From NCBI RefSeq assembly GCF_050436995.1, contig NC_134753.1, forward strand, positions 13,826,001-13,890,000: a DNA stretch of 64,000 nt, given 5' to 3'. Below are positions 27,801 through 38,410 of this stretch, one piece after another. The translations under genes were made by a program, and so were the position numbers. Numbering within the stretch: position 1 is the stretch's first letter; the number at the start of each line of letters is the position of its first letter. Under the pieces are notes generated by a model. It was not told where the DNA came from, did not search any database, and saw only the letters and a program-made list of their open reading frames with translations. The DNA is from Anticarsia gemmatalis (taxonomy: Eukaryota > Arthropoda > Insecta > Lepidoptera > Erebidae).

Positions 27801-30800
27801 TTACGCTACGAGCGCCGGTGTGCAGACACTACGGTAATACTACGGCGCCTGTACTTCTCATGACGAGTTAATCTGTTTAATCTGACGTTTGTATGAATCA
27901 CTTCAAGTAACTAAGTTGACGCTCAGTGTTCGCACATTGTTACCGCAATCGAACGAGAGATGTCGTTGAATGGATAAATCGACGTGTGCCGACAGTAAAC
28001 CGTCTGCAGACAAAGGCTTCTTCGACATCAGCATAACGCCTAGCGCCGCTGCACGGCGTCCGAGCCTAGCGAGAGGCTACGTATTTCATTAGATATAGAG
28101 AATATGTATGTAGAGTTCAGGCTTTGATTGATTTTTCAATCGCCTTCACTGCAGCATTTGAATCTTTAGATTACAGTTTAGTTGAACCATTTTTTAAAAG
28201 CTAGTGTTCTTAAATCATATGCGCACATAATGTGTTTAATTAAATTAAAACGTAAGTTCGACTGCGAACAAAGACAGATACACATTTTCAATAGTCACGA
28301 AATCTTGTATAACTTTTATGTTGAAACGAGTGAAACGGCAAGTTTAGAGTGTCGCCTTCATGCTTGGCTCGTTGAGGAACAAAAAATATCAGCATTACAA
28401 TACCTACAGCTACACAGGAGAGCGGAGCAGAGGCGGCGCACTGCCGAATACTAATGACTTCATCTTGTAAGTTACGTCGACTCCCGACCTCTCAGACTTT
28501 ATCACTGCTGTTGAGAGACTAATAAATAGTGGAATAACCTCCGACTTTGAAGTTCCCACTGTTAATTAAAGCAGCCTTTGGAAGTGAAGTATTTCAAGAA
28601 CCTTCTTAGATTTTCATGAAAGGCAAAAGGGTACTGCGTAACAAATAAATGAGGATAGTGTAATATAGGAGAAGAGGTCCAAAAACATATTTTGCTGTCG
28701 TACTTCAAAGAGGATAAGAGATCAAACAAATGTCTGCTGGTGGAGCAGAAAGTCATACAATAAAATTAAATATAATTAGTAGTTCAAACCCGAGACAATA
28801 AAATGTCGCGCAGTGTTAGGAGGGCGACGCGACGGCACGATTGATCGGGTGCAAGTTAATGCGACAAGTTGTCGACAGGCTGTCGCGACATTTGCGGGCG
28901 AACTCGTTTAACGGACGCGTGACTCAACCACACCTGAGTAATGCGCACCACATACAACATACAACCCCCCAACATTATAATTTTAGGGATGACGTCAAGC
29001 TTTTCCCCCTTTTCAATTTAAAATTTCCATCATTATTTATTTGTAGGATCTACTGGATTCGTCTTTTTAATATTAGGCTCCATGTACAATACCACAACTA
29101 CCTAAAATTAGTTAAATATAGTTATTGAGGGCATGTAAAGTCCCCAACTTGCACTTTACCAGAGAGATGGACTCAAAGGCTAACCCTCGTTTAGGAGGAC
29201 CCTTGCCCAGCAGTGGGACAGTAATGGGTTTAAGGAAAAAAAAGAAATGTACAATGGTGGTACGCAGGGGGATTAAATGCATCAATGCATTCTTGCATCT
29301 TTGGGTTAAATTGACGTGGTGGTAAGCCTTTGCCAATGAGAGCTGATTATTTAGTATGAATCTCGTGAGTCTTCCAATCTGATAAAGATCAGACATTTCT
29401 TTAAAATGTAACTGGAAGGGTACCAAAAGTAATAACTGCATGGTTACTGCAAAGTCTGCAGGGAGAAGAGATCTAGTGATCAGTGGCGAGTGCCAACTGC
29501 CAAGCCGCACTGCAACAAACACGACACAATCATTCCATAACGAGTGTAAAATACTGTGAACACATAAACGACGACTTTATTTAAAAGTATTTGGCGCCGC
29601 TGACGTCATTATGCTGTATCAGACTTTATGACACGAAAATCTTAATGCAATAGATTTAAAAATATTAGTCCATAGTCAAGATTCCTTCCCTACCACACTC
29701 TTCCCTCGTTCAAGTGGAAACCCTTGCCCAGTCGTGGGACAGCCATGGGTTAAAAAAAAACATCCTATGAATATAATTAAGAAGAATAAACTTTCACAGC
29801 ATTGCTAAGGTAGCTTTTTTCGTGTTCTAATTTAATATTATATATTTGATAGTATATAATTGTTCAGAGGCAATATGACTAAGCACAATGAGAACGATAC
29901 AGGCTGTACACGACTAAGTAAGCATGTTATATTGACGATAATAATCTTTAATTAGTTGCTCATTAACTCAGTTCAGTCATTACACAATCAATGACTGTGA
30001 ATTACAAGTTTAAACATTGATTAGGAGCAGCCTTGAGTTTCTTGCATGCTCATCCACTGACAAGGTTCTAATTGAACTGGCAGCAAATCCAGAAATACTA
30101 TCATTTATCTTAGGGGAATCATGTCATTGTAAATCATCTATGATTTAAGTTAGGGAACATCGTGTAAATCGCTTAAGTAAAACTCGTTTTGTAATTTCTT
30201 TAATCTGTCTAAGCTCCATGAAAAATACTGATATTCAGCTGCATCCGATGAGTTTGAAAACCAAGTCTAACATAGTTGGAAGAAAGGCATATTGTCAAGA
30301 TTTACGGATTCTAGCTTTCAAAATATACATTATCGTGTAAAATTTAGATTTCAATAGAGTAACATATTCATTGATTGCTTTTCTCAATAACCTCAATGTC
30401 TATATATTGGGTTGTAATTCTACAATACAGTAGCGCTATTCCGTAAAGCCGGTACTTTCAAGTATCGAGAATTTGACATTTTAAATGTACTGGAAAAATT
30501 GTTTTTTCGGACCTCACTAGAGGCGTTGATCAGATTTCTATCCAAAATTTCTTGATCGCTAGCCGGTAGTCGGCAGTGATAGTGGTAGAGAATCACAAGT
30601 TTGCATGTAAATTGCCCTTATCACAGACAAGACTAAATACTCGTATCACAAGAAATGTTCAGTTCAGTTTCCCGGTAAGGCATATACGTGTGACACACTT
30701 GGCAACCGCACGCACGTTCAATGCGAGACAAGTGTGTAGCCAAAATTTGTTCCGACGGGTTTGCCGTTCTTTATCATTCTAGTCATGTATTCTTTTACAA

Positions 30801-33800
30801 TTTATTAAAAAAACTGTATTATTCCTGACTGATTGCTGAATTCGGTGTTGTATTAATTTCGGTTGGAATAGAATTTAAATTTTCGACCGTACCGTAAGCT
30901 TTGGTCATGTAAATAATTAATTAAAATGTTTTTGAGTAGTAACTACACTTCTACAGGTATCTACACTTCTGCCTGGATATGAAATGTGTTCATTATCATG
31001 TAGGTACGCCACTCGAACATGACAGGTTATAGATTTCCACAGATAAGCTACAAGTATTCGTATCAAATGAAATGAAATTATACGAGCCCTTATTTCACGT
31101 GAGGTTTTTATGTGAACTCGTAAAACAGTACGTTTTATATTCAGGGTTTACTTCAAAATGGCACGGCTCTTATCGAAATAACTACGTTCATATAAGGAAA
31201 ACCAGGTGCGGATGTGGTCAGGGAGCTCGACAATAATGTACTTTATATGTATATAGTCACATGTATAAATAGCACTCATAACTGAGTGACAGGCAACTAA
31301 AAGAGCTGTAGAGCTACTAACCCCCGGTTTCTGAGGTTAAACGCATATAAAAATGCGCTATTGTATAGATAAGTTATTTATCTGTACATTATTTTACGTA
31401 TAGGGCGCAATGACGCACCAAGAAAGATTTCTTTTCAAGTACACGAGACCAAAAGCGGTATTGAACGGAGCAGATGCCAACTGGTACGGCAATATATGGG
31501 CGGCTATCGTAACACCTGTGCGTAAAACATGCGCCAAAGCGAGTGCTGCACACACAATGAAGTTTGTCGCGTGACGCGGCCGCGACGCCTTGTCGCCGGG
31601 CAAAAATACCCGCGACGACGTGTGACGTCACCGCACACACCATTACCTGTGCACACATACCTACCTACTGATACTACTAGCTCTGCTCCTGGTATACAAG
31701 TTGCGAATGTATGAAAGCAGATAGTACAGGAAAAAACTCTTACTAATTCTGATCTGGATAGGACATGACTAGCTGTACAGTCATAAGGTTAGAGGAAAGA
31801 ATAAAATATAGCCAAATATCAGCTGTCGAAAGTTGAAACGTAACGCCTCACATATAAGACTGTTTCAAGTCAGAACTTCTAAGCAACTTTGTCTACTTCG
31901 CATCAAACGTTTTAACTCTGTCCGCAGGGGGTAAAGTCTGGCGGACGTGACGAGTCGAGTCCAAATCCTCGTGGCACTAGTGCACCGACCAACACGATAC
32001 TTTAAACGAGAGCCAATAAATCAACTGTCGTCGATGAACATGACCAAACTTCAAGTCGAATGAAGTCAAGGTTTAAATACCATTCACGCGAACCAAACTT
32101 CAACAAAGTTGGGACTCCAACAATGTCATTTAGTTTACTGCACTACCTACAAAGGGGTAATTGATTTAATAAACAGGTTTCCCTGTCGCTTACTCACTCT
32201 ATCACCCTAATCTAATAAATTACTAGGAGTTATTGTTAGCCGGCGAGGGGGTGAGTTACGCCCGTCTGAATAATATAGACGGGTAGGTCGATACTAAAGT
32301 ATCCAAGTCCAGAAGGCACAAGTGCTAGGAGCTTACGGGTTAGCAACAAGGCTGATCCGTTTATATAAAGAGAGCAGACGGTGTGTCTGTGTGCCGTGGC
32401 GAGGATATCGATCCGCCACACCCCTCGCCACCCTCGCGGCTGGTCGCGACCCGCCACTCGCGGGCCAGCCCTTATTGCACGATGTCTGGGCTTTTCCACT
32501 AATTCACCGACCTGATAGAGCAATCGAGACACGCACACTCTACACCAGCGGCGCCAATAAACTACACCCAATGTCTCTCCTCACTTTCATCGTTTTTTTG
32601 TAATAACTACTGTATCAAATATGCGACGCAATATTGTTCAAGTTTCATTATACAGGTATAAGTTAGAACGACACAGGCTGAACGTGTTTCTAATAATAGA
32701 ACTGACAATACGTGGAAACCTCCAACGTGATTCATCTCTCTCCTTATACGTCGGCACTCGCTACTGTGAGGCAATACTGCGAGCGTATGTATGATCTTAG
32801 CAATGTTGATAATGAACGCAATTAAGATGTTCGTGATGTAACAACTTACGTAAAAAGAGAAAGTCATGAAAAGTAACAAGAGTCATGAATAGTTATTTCA
32901 GTCAAAGTGTGCAAAAACATTTTGAGAATGAAGCTATTATTCGGATCCAGTAATTGAACGAGGTGTTTGTATATGCGCGTCATTACTCCGGGTGAGAGCA
33001 CAAACAATGGGAGGGTGGCTGCAAGTGACGTCACACTCTAGATGAGCACAACACACAAGGGCCCTGCGCTACATTTTTGTGAAGAGACGGAATTAGGTCA
33101 ACGAGTGCACGAGGCGTGGGGCGCACTCGCACTTGACAGTGGCGCTCACTGTTACAACCTGCTACGCCTCACACTCGCGGCTTTTTGTTCTCTCGCGTAC
33201 ATTACAGTCAACGATTCTAAGGTTAAGCCCCGGCTTTAAGGAATCTATGACGCTAATCGGCGATAACGATATCTCGAACTTGAACGTCACTTGTAATTAG
33301 GATTAAGCAATCTGCTTTTTATAAGTATTGCAGCAGTTGCGGAAGTATTGGGTGATAACTGCACTGTGTGTTTCTTTTAAAGATAACTTGAACTCGGAAG
33401 AAACCCTAAACACCTCGATACTGGAAACCCCAAAATAAAGCCCCAATAGACTTATAAATAATTCTATCGAAACCAACTCGCAGGGATAGTATGTATAATT
33501 AGAAAGGGTTGCAAAAGGTCCGCTACCTGATGTCAAAATTTGTTCTACTTATAGGACTTCAAGGACCTATCTTAACAAGATGACAAGCACACGCAGGCAC
33601 CAACATGGAACCAAACAGCTTTTCAGTATATTTCGTGCAATTTACCCAAAAATTATACAAACTTCCTTGACAAAAAGTGACGTTATAAATATTTTACATA
33701 ACACTGAATACAACAATTGAACTTCTTTCAGTTGTTTCTAGCGTGTGCTATGAAACAATTAGGTAGCTAACTAGCTACACATTTAACAGTGAACAGTTTG

Positions 33801-36800
33801 GCAGCGAATATGTCATGTCGAACATTATTACAAGGTCGCTTATTACAGCGAATGAACTATTTTACATCAACATATTTTAAAAGGTTTATTTGTGGTTGCG
33901 TTTCAAACACGACCGTGACCCTGGACGCGATTAGGGCACGCCTAATGGGAATTGTAATAACGATTTTGATTAGGGGAAGTTATGAATGTGCTATAGCTAT
34001 TTGTTTAATTTTTAATGAGAACATTGCTTGTCAGGGCATTTTGATCATAGTGTTTTCCTATAGTGAGTCGTCAGCGCGTCCTGGCAGAGAGACGGCTTCG
34101 TGCAGACAAACAGGTGCAACAACAAAAGACGATCAGATAGACAACTTTATCAATACGATCTATCGATGCACAGTGCAGCGCCGAGGTCGATTCGGACGAA
34201 CGGATCATTTGAGAACAAAAATAATATGACATACACAACTGTACGTACACTACACACATATTAAACATTCGTACGCAATCGATTCCTTGAAAAAATTTAA
34301 ACAGCACTGGACTCGTAAAGAACCGTCGAGTGCCTCGAATAGTTTTATGTCGTTGATCTTTCTGGACAACTGCGCCAAAATTAACAACGGAAGCGTATCT
34401 GACGTAATTTTTTATGCAAAATATCGTGCGGATGTTGCGGATTTATAACAGGACTGCGACAAGAAGCTCGACGGCTATATCCTAGCTCAAACAAAACGCC
34501 TCTACTCCACAAACTGGACTGCATGGCCTCGAATTCTCGAAGGCGAAGATGAGGTAGCCGGTGCTAAGGCGCCGGCAACACCCTGCGATTCAAACTTGAC
34601 GAGACTCACCATTGATTTCTTCGGTGTTGGATCCCATCGTTCACCACACAACAATATTCACACAAAAGTCAAGTCTAGTCGTGGAGAGTGAGCGCGAGGA
34701 GACGCCGCCACATAGAGGTGAGCGAGGGCTCGAGCAGTGGCGAGGAGTGGCGAGGAGCGACGTGAGCGCGGCGCCGGGTGCTGCGCTAGTGAAGTAGTGA
34801 GCCGCCTGCTGCTCCGCGCGCTAAAATTAGCGATGGTGGCGTCGAGTGTGCATACCGCGCGTCACGCCCGCTCTACCGACTGCCGAGTTGCCGACCGACC
34901 ACCGAACCGAGCCCACTGACACTTTTTTCGTTCAGACTTTATCTGTGGAATTCTGATAACGTCGACTCGAGACTCACGAATGGCTCGGAGTCGATTGCGC
35001 ATACGTCGCTCATATTGGCGATCTATCTTCAGATTCCAATGCGCATTCCGAATTAAAATAAGCGAAACTCCAGCATCGTTCGTGTTCTACGTGAAGCGTA
35101 CATTTCGACTTTTCCCTAGTATCTTTGTGTGAAAAATGTCTTAAGATAACGTGTGTCTACTCTTTCGTCAAACTAAATAGTTTATCGTTGCAGCATGGAG
35201 TGCTCTCGACGAGTTTGCACTAGATAAGATAGCAATTTAGCTAATAGCCCTCGCTGCCTGCGTGAACATAGAGCAGCTCGACAATCCTTCCATTGTAGGT
35301 ATCAAAGTAACAAAAAATCGATAAATGGCCTGTTACTAATGTCTGACGGACGATGACTCATGTGGTTCAAGGAAGTGCAACTTTGCGTCACAATCCGCTT
35401 TTAGCCGAATTTCGTTGTAAGCGCGAATTAAGTGCGGATGAAGAAAACAAAGGCTTTTCAATTGGCAGCTGAGACAACATTACATACGAGGCAATATCGC
35501 GGGGAGTGAGTGACGGGCGGCTCCTGGCGACAGGTAGACTGTGCGGAGGAGCCGTGTCGTAATGACGAAGGGATCGCGGCGGGCGCACGCCACTTGAATA
35601 ATATATTGGAGCACGACTCGAAGTCGGACGTCCTTTCCGCGTGCAGTGAGAGGCGTGGGCTTCAGCGGGTGCCGTTAGCCCGTCGCTGCAGCGCGGCAGC
35701 GGTCAACGCTCTTGCCGCTCCGCCACCTCTGCAGCCGACCTCCCGTCCCACCCCCGCGCGCCACCCGCTACACCCTCACCCATTGTTGTCTCCATATTGG
35801 ATGCCACTTTTTGTCTAGATCGTGAGCTTTTAATAAGCCTTCAATGCTATGAGTCACATGTCGTGATAGAAGATAATTACATCATACTCGTAAATATGGA
35901 CGTGTTGAGTAAACCCTCCAAGACAAAACGTACTAATTTACCTAATGATGTCCTAAGCCTAAAGCAAGTCAGGCGCTACTATGCTTGTCTTTAAGTTATG
36001 AAGAATACCAGGAGAACGGGTGTCGCTCGGACACTTGTGTAGATATTGGTCGGCGCGGCCATTGTTCACCTGCAGACATGATTGTTCACGGTCCGCGGCG
36101 CTCAGCGCACGCTTCCAAATGAAACTATTTAAGAGACTCGGCTCTCACAAAAAAGTGCCTTCGACAAACCATTCTCATACAATGAATTTTTGAGTGGTAG
36201 CAAATGAGCCGTCTTAAGAAAAATGATTCATATTTCGCATTATTTTCATGTTCCAAATATATCTAGTACGCAGTGACGAGTTGCCAGCTCACTGCATTAG
36301 AAATCGTGAAAGTTCACTATGAAATGACTACCAATTGAACAGATAATATCGTAAAAAAGTATGTTCAGCTTACCTAGTCCCATTTGACAGAAGATGACTT
36401 CAGCCTCGATGACGTGCGCCGTTGGGCGTGCGGGCTCTGGGGCGCTCGCCTTGGGAGGCGGGCTCGGCTCCCTCTTCACGGGTTCCGGCTTGGGGGGTTC
36501 TGGCTTCGGAAGTTCGGGTTTAGGAGGTTCAGGCTTAGGTTCTGGAACAACTGCAGGTTTGGGTTCCTCCGGCAAGGGCTTGTCGAGCGGCGCCGGGGCG
36601 GGGCTAGGTGCAAGCTGGGGCGCAGGAGCCGGGGCGGGCGCGGGCGCCAGCACGGGCGTGGGGTCGAGCGGCGGCTCGGGGGTGTGCGCCGCTCGCTGGC
36701 CCGAGGCGGGCCGGTGCAGCGGCGACTCGCCCGCCGTGTCGGCGTCCGACTCGCTGTCCGTGAACTTGTCGGCGAGCTGGTCGGCGGAGGGGGCGCGCGG

Positions 36801-37025
36801 CGCGTCCGCCAGCAGCTCGCGCTCCATGTCCAGGAAGCTGCGCGTGGCGGTCGCCTGCTGGTGCTGCGGCGACTCGGTCATCTCGCGCTTGCCGTCGCGG
36901 TCCAGGTGCTCGAAGTCATCCGTCGAGTCCTGATCGCGTTTCATGGCCGGCGCGGGCTGCGTCGCATCGAGCGGCGCCTTGTCGCCACTCGCGAGTCCAC
37001 CGAGGAGAGCGTCGGCGCTGTCCAT
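6779..37025 (-). CDS. Rtnl1: Reticulon-like protein 1, long isoform
   Basis: Reticulons are ER membrane proteins whose paired hydrophobic hairpins bend the tubule membrane. The long isoform joins exons 37025-36374, 15200-14993, 9962-9861, 9510-9404, 7612-7507 and 6833-6779. All junctions are GT-AG with continuous phase, giving 409 residues. Residues 1-217 are disordered, rich in Pro, Glu and Lys, with PAPAP and PKPEPPKPE runs. The reticulon-homology domain starts at V218 (VESLIYWR). It has a first hydrophobic hairpin, the conserved SYASLLALS-like and FRIYKNVLQAVQKT segments, a second hairpin (VDSLKFGVLLWCLTYVG) and the LFTLPKAYE tail, matching insect Rtnl1 closely. The C-terminus is SEKDK; no clear KKXX signal is seen. 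Four alternative first exons supply different N-termini. The 21-kb intron before the domain holds their promoters. Confidence 0.92.
6834..9403 (-). other. Rtnl1: Rtnl1 introns flanking constant exon 4
   Basis: Two AT-rich introns (6834-7506 and 7613-9403). No repeat family, RNA gene or nested coding sequence was recognised in them. Confidence 0.6.
7507..7612 (-). CDS. Rtnl1: Rtnl1 constant exon 4
   Basis: 106 nt encoding WIALFTLPKAYEMNKAQVDA and the following amphipathic stretch to NEISS. Acceptor gttgcag, donor GTGAGT. It matches the reticulon segment after the second hairpin. Confidence 0.92.
9404..9510 (-). CDS. Rtnl1: Rtnl1 constant exon 3 (second hairpin)
   Basis: 107 nt encoding LFLVEDLVDSLKFG and the second hydrophobic segment up to GITLIILG. 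Acceptor gttgcag, donor GTGAGC, phases 2 in and 1 out. LFLVEDLVDSLKF is one of the most conserved reticulon strings. Confidence 0.93.
9861..9962 (-). CDS. Rtnl1: Rtnl1 constant exon 2
   Basis: 102 nt encoding the hydrophilic loop WLLEKDVSVSAERAQ followed by AHLNAALAELR, the helix between the two hairpins in the family. Acceptor tattccag, donor AG/GTACAT, phase 2 at both ends. Confidence 0.9.
11333..11386 (-). repeat. SINE tail fragment
   Basis: Plus-strand text 'actgtcccactgctgggcaa' is the complement of the SINE tail seen whole at 60755-60781. Only the terminal part is present. Confidence 0.55.
13723..13991 (+). mobile_element. Non-autonomous Helitron-like element, copy 1
   Basis: Starts TCTATACTAATATTATAAAG and ends gcgcgggtcagCTAGT, with a small hairpin (cgcaa...ttgcg) just before the end. 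It sits between A and T, the Helitron insertion signature. No terminal repeats, no duplication, no ORF. It contains a (GTTT)n run at about 13762-13787. It resembles the abundant non-autonomous Helitrons described from Lepidoptera. Confidence 0.75.
14993..15200 (-). CDS. Rtnl1: Rtnl1 constant exon 1 (start of reticulon domain)
   Basis: 208 nt, entered at tgtgtgtag/TGGAG and leaving at GTAAGC. It completes a V codon from any phase-1 first exon, then reads ESLIYWR, the Ala/Leu-rich first membrane hairpin, and FRIYKNVLQAVQKT up to HPFK. These are hallmark reticulon residues. Confidence 0.92.
15201..16208 (-). other. Rtnl1: Rtnl1 intron between first exon d and the domain
   Basis: About 1 kb without a further supported exon. 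The right half grows more GC-rich toward the exon d promoter. Open frames here on either strand lack splice or start support. Confidence 0.5.
16209..16275 (-). CDS. Rtnl1: Rtnl1 alternative first exon d
   Basis: A 67-nt coding stretch in good start context (gctgccATGg), reading MARPKHSPRHAAQYDDLPPRGP plus... one base, phase 1, then a weaker donor GTATTG. It lies about 1 kb from the first constant exon. With the constant exons it gives 214 residues. GC-rich sequence upstream (16276-16370) fits a promoter. The main doubt is the non-optimal donor. Confidence 0.5.
17705..17761. repeat. Long near-perfect hairpin
   Basis: The 20-nt arm tatcgacaaaaagctatgag (17711-17730) and its exact complement (17736-17755) are separated by 5 nt. 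The pairing extends to 26 bp with one non-Watson-Crick position, which is a U-G wobble in plus-strand RNA. It could be a MITE relic, a small-RNA precursor or a cruciform. Confidence 0.75.
21294..21393 (+). repeat. LINE 3'-ORF relic
   Basis: Reads ...AREVCKDRNKWRFFV... then a stop. The D-R-x-x-W-R pattern close to a stop is typical of the C-terminus of LINE polymerases. Related fragments lie at 42737-42812, 47330-47425 and 55735-55812. Confidence 0.55.
26941..26976 (-). CDS. Rtnl1: Rtnl1 36-nt cassette exon
   Basis: Bounded by tattccag and GTGAGT, it is 36 nt long and phase 1 to phase 1, so it can be included or skipped without a frameshift. It encodes AWFDPQRLHPE (the first residue depends on the upstream exon) placed directly before VESLIYW. 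It could follow first exons a, b or c. Confidence 0.6.
27087..27129 (-). CDS. Rtnl1: Rtnl1 alternative first exon c
   Basis: A 43-nt coding stretch with an ideal start context (gccaccATGa), reading MTDSGPSLCSVLNP plus one base, then GTAAGT; phase 1. It is followed 110 nt later on this strand by the 36-nt cassette exon. Joined directly to the constant exons it gives 206 residues, with the cassette 218. The strongly GC-rich 27130-27450 immediately upstream is the likely promoter and 5' UTR. Confidence 0.6.
27130..27450 (-). promoter_or_regulatory. Rtnl1: GC-rich probable promoter of Rtnl1 exon c
   Basis: A dense CpG block directly upstream, on the minus strand, of the exon c ATG. It stands out from AT-rich surroundings. 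Long frames in it are composition artefacts. No defined core element was identified. Confidence 0.4.
29100..29245 (+). mobile_element. 5'-truncated SINE
   Basis: It matches the full SINE from cctaaaattagtt through tattgagggcatgtaaagtcc to cccagcagtgggacagtaatgggtt, then an A-rich tail. The tRNA-like head is missing, as expected from incomplete reverse transcription. Confidence 0.65.
29697..29761 (+). repeat. SINE tail fragment
   Basis: Carries cccttgcccagtcgtgggac...catgggtt followed by a run of A. Same family as the copy at 29100, more diverged. Confidence 0.55.
31318..31390. mobile_element. Half copy of the TAA/cccccgg MITE
   Basis: TAA followed by cccccggtttctgag matches the outer end of the MITE at 926, and cgctattgtatagataa matches its inner part. 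The opposite terminus was not found, so this is a solo end or a rearranged copy. Confidence 0.5.
34610..34637 (-). CDS. Rtnl1: Rtnl1 alternative first exon b
   Basis: A 28-nt coding stretch: an ATG with A at -3 and G at +4, reading MGSNTEEIN plus one base, then GTGAGT. It ends in phase 1, exactly what the 15200 acceptor needs. Joined to the constant exons it would give 201 residues. GC-rich sequence upstream on the minus strand (34640-34900) fits a CpG-type promoter. Inferred from splice signal, phase and context. Confidence 0.55.
34638..36373 (-). other. Rtnl1: Rtnl1 intron between first exons a and b
   Basis: GC-rich at 34640-34920, probably the exon b promoter, and at 35500-35780. The second patch has no phase-1 first exon that I could find. 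The remainder is AT-rich and featureless. Confidence 0.45.
36374..37025 (-). CDS. Rtnl1: Rtnl1 long-isoform first exon
   Basis: 652 nt, starting MDSADALLGG and ending CQMGL plus one base before GTAAGC (phase 1). It encodes the disordered N-terminal 217 residues. The GC-rich Pro/Ala and Pro/Glu/Lys repeats create long shadow frames on the plus strand. Upstream (37026-37200 on this strand) is GC-rich and resembles a 5' UTR. The ATG is the first Met of an open frame with no upstream in-frame candidate seen. Confidence 0.85.
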
Positions 37026-38248
37026 GTTCCCTTATGTGAAAGATAAAAAAGTGCGATGTCGAGAGTGATCGATAGGGTGTGAGAGGAGCGCGGGTGCGAA
37101 GCTGCGAGCGCGGAGGGCGGGTCCTGTCGTGCGTCCTCGCCGTATCGTACTGCGGTCTGCGAGCCGTGTGCCGGCCGGCGCTGCACGACGTCACTCAGCA
37201 CGAGAAACGAACGGTATTACTCATCGCCGACCCCTCGGTGCAGCGGGGGCGATGCCGCTCGCCGGTTTATGTTATACAAATTATTAAATTAAGAGCGAAT
37301 TTAACGAACTAAAACTTTTCAAAGATATCGATATAAACTAATCAAATCAAGAGTGTAGAATGGGTACAATTGCAGAAAAATTATTAACAATAAAATTGCA
37401 AGCAAGAAATTGCGAAAAGTATTGACTTTCCGATCCTGACCTTTTTTGAAGGCGCGCTAAGTAAGCTCTGTTTTACCGACACTAGTCAATTGAGCACTGG
37501 GAATTTTGACAATCAAGTTGCGCGACAGTAGCGACATGAAACAGCTGTTATTCGGTATGACCATTATTCCGACCAGAGTAACCCAAAAATGGCAAGGTAT
37601 ATTCTATGGAGTGATCTTTAAAGAATGTTAAATTCGTGGAATCGATGATTATTTGTCCTTATCTTACACCTACATTTCACTTACAAACTACTCAGCTTTG
37701 TTATTTTACAAAATATTTTAGATTTTTCTTTTAATAAAAACAACAAAGGTGAATTTAAAGTACCGTTTCTAGACAACATGTTTGCTCTAGTATTTTTTGG
37801 GTAAGGAGCTAAAGGAAAGTCTTTCACGGAAAATAAATACTTTGTGGCACGCTAAAAAAGATATAGGTATTATGAGTTGTTAAACATTGATTGATTAAAT
37901 AAATCCATTTGTTTCTTTCATAAAATTATTGTTATTTTTACCAAAAAATAGCTAATATTCATTAATTTTAATTAACCAATAAAAAATCTTACGTGTAATT
38001 AATTTAAAGATTTATTTCAGAACGGAATTCTGCAGTGCGTCTCAGTGCGGTTCTGTCAAATGGCTATCTGTCAAAAGTCGATAAAGCAGTGATAGTTTCT
38101 CTAAAACATAGCGCTTTCATGGCTTTATGTTATTTCATTTTCATCGACGTTCACAATTTCAAACGTTTGTATAACAAATGCCTGACAGGAAATCCAGCGG
38201 AATCATAGCTGCACGATAGTGTGTTGTTTAAAATAATCAACCACAAGG
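37026..38248. promoter_or_regulatory. Divergent Rtnl1 / SPTLC2 promoter spacer
   Basis: 1.2 kb between the long Rtnl1 ATG (minus) and the SPTLC2 ATG (plus). The Rtnl1 side (37026-37260) is GC-rich. The SPTLC2 side is AT-rich and carries two CTGTCAAA elements (38052-38059, 38068-38075) and TGACAG at 38183-38188, like the cluster at 5046-5110. TSS positions were not resolved. Confidence 0.45.
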
Positions 38249-38410
38249 ATGGCGGCGGCTGTAGTGAACGGTTGTGTTGACACGAGTGTAATTAACTCAA
38301 AGAAAATACCACAGGAATGTAATGGAAAAGAGGAAAAGTTACTAAATGGAAAAGTGAACAGTCACAAAAATGGTTACGTGAATTCTACATATTTAAGTAA
38401 TGGTATAAAT
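38249..38410 (+). CDS. Sptlc2: SPTLC2 exon 1
   Basis: 162 nt, residues 1-54 (MAAAVVNGCVDTSV...). The ATG has A at -3 and G at +4; donor AAT/GTGAGT, phase 0. It encodes a poorly conserved, Asn/Lys-rich cytosolic N-terminus in AT-rich codons. Confidence 0.85.

Larger units (their letters stand above)
27130..34609 (-). other. Rtnl1: Rtnl1 intron between first exons b and c
   Basis: About 27130-27450 is strongly GC-rich and is probably the promoter and 5' UTR of exon c. The rest is AT-rich with two SINE tails (29100-29245, 29697-29761) and a half MITE (31321-31390). No other gene is supported. Confidence 0.5.

Noticed and set aside
36384..37046. Long plus-strand ORFs rich in Gly, Arg and Leu
   Set aside because: They are the complement of the Pro/Glu/Lys-rich Rtnl1 first exon, whose minus-strand frame has start, donor and phase support.
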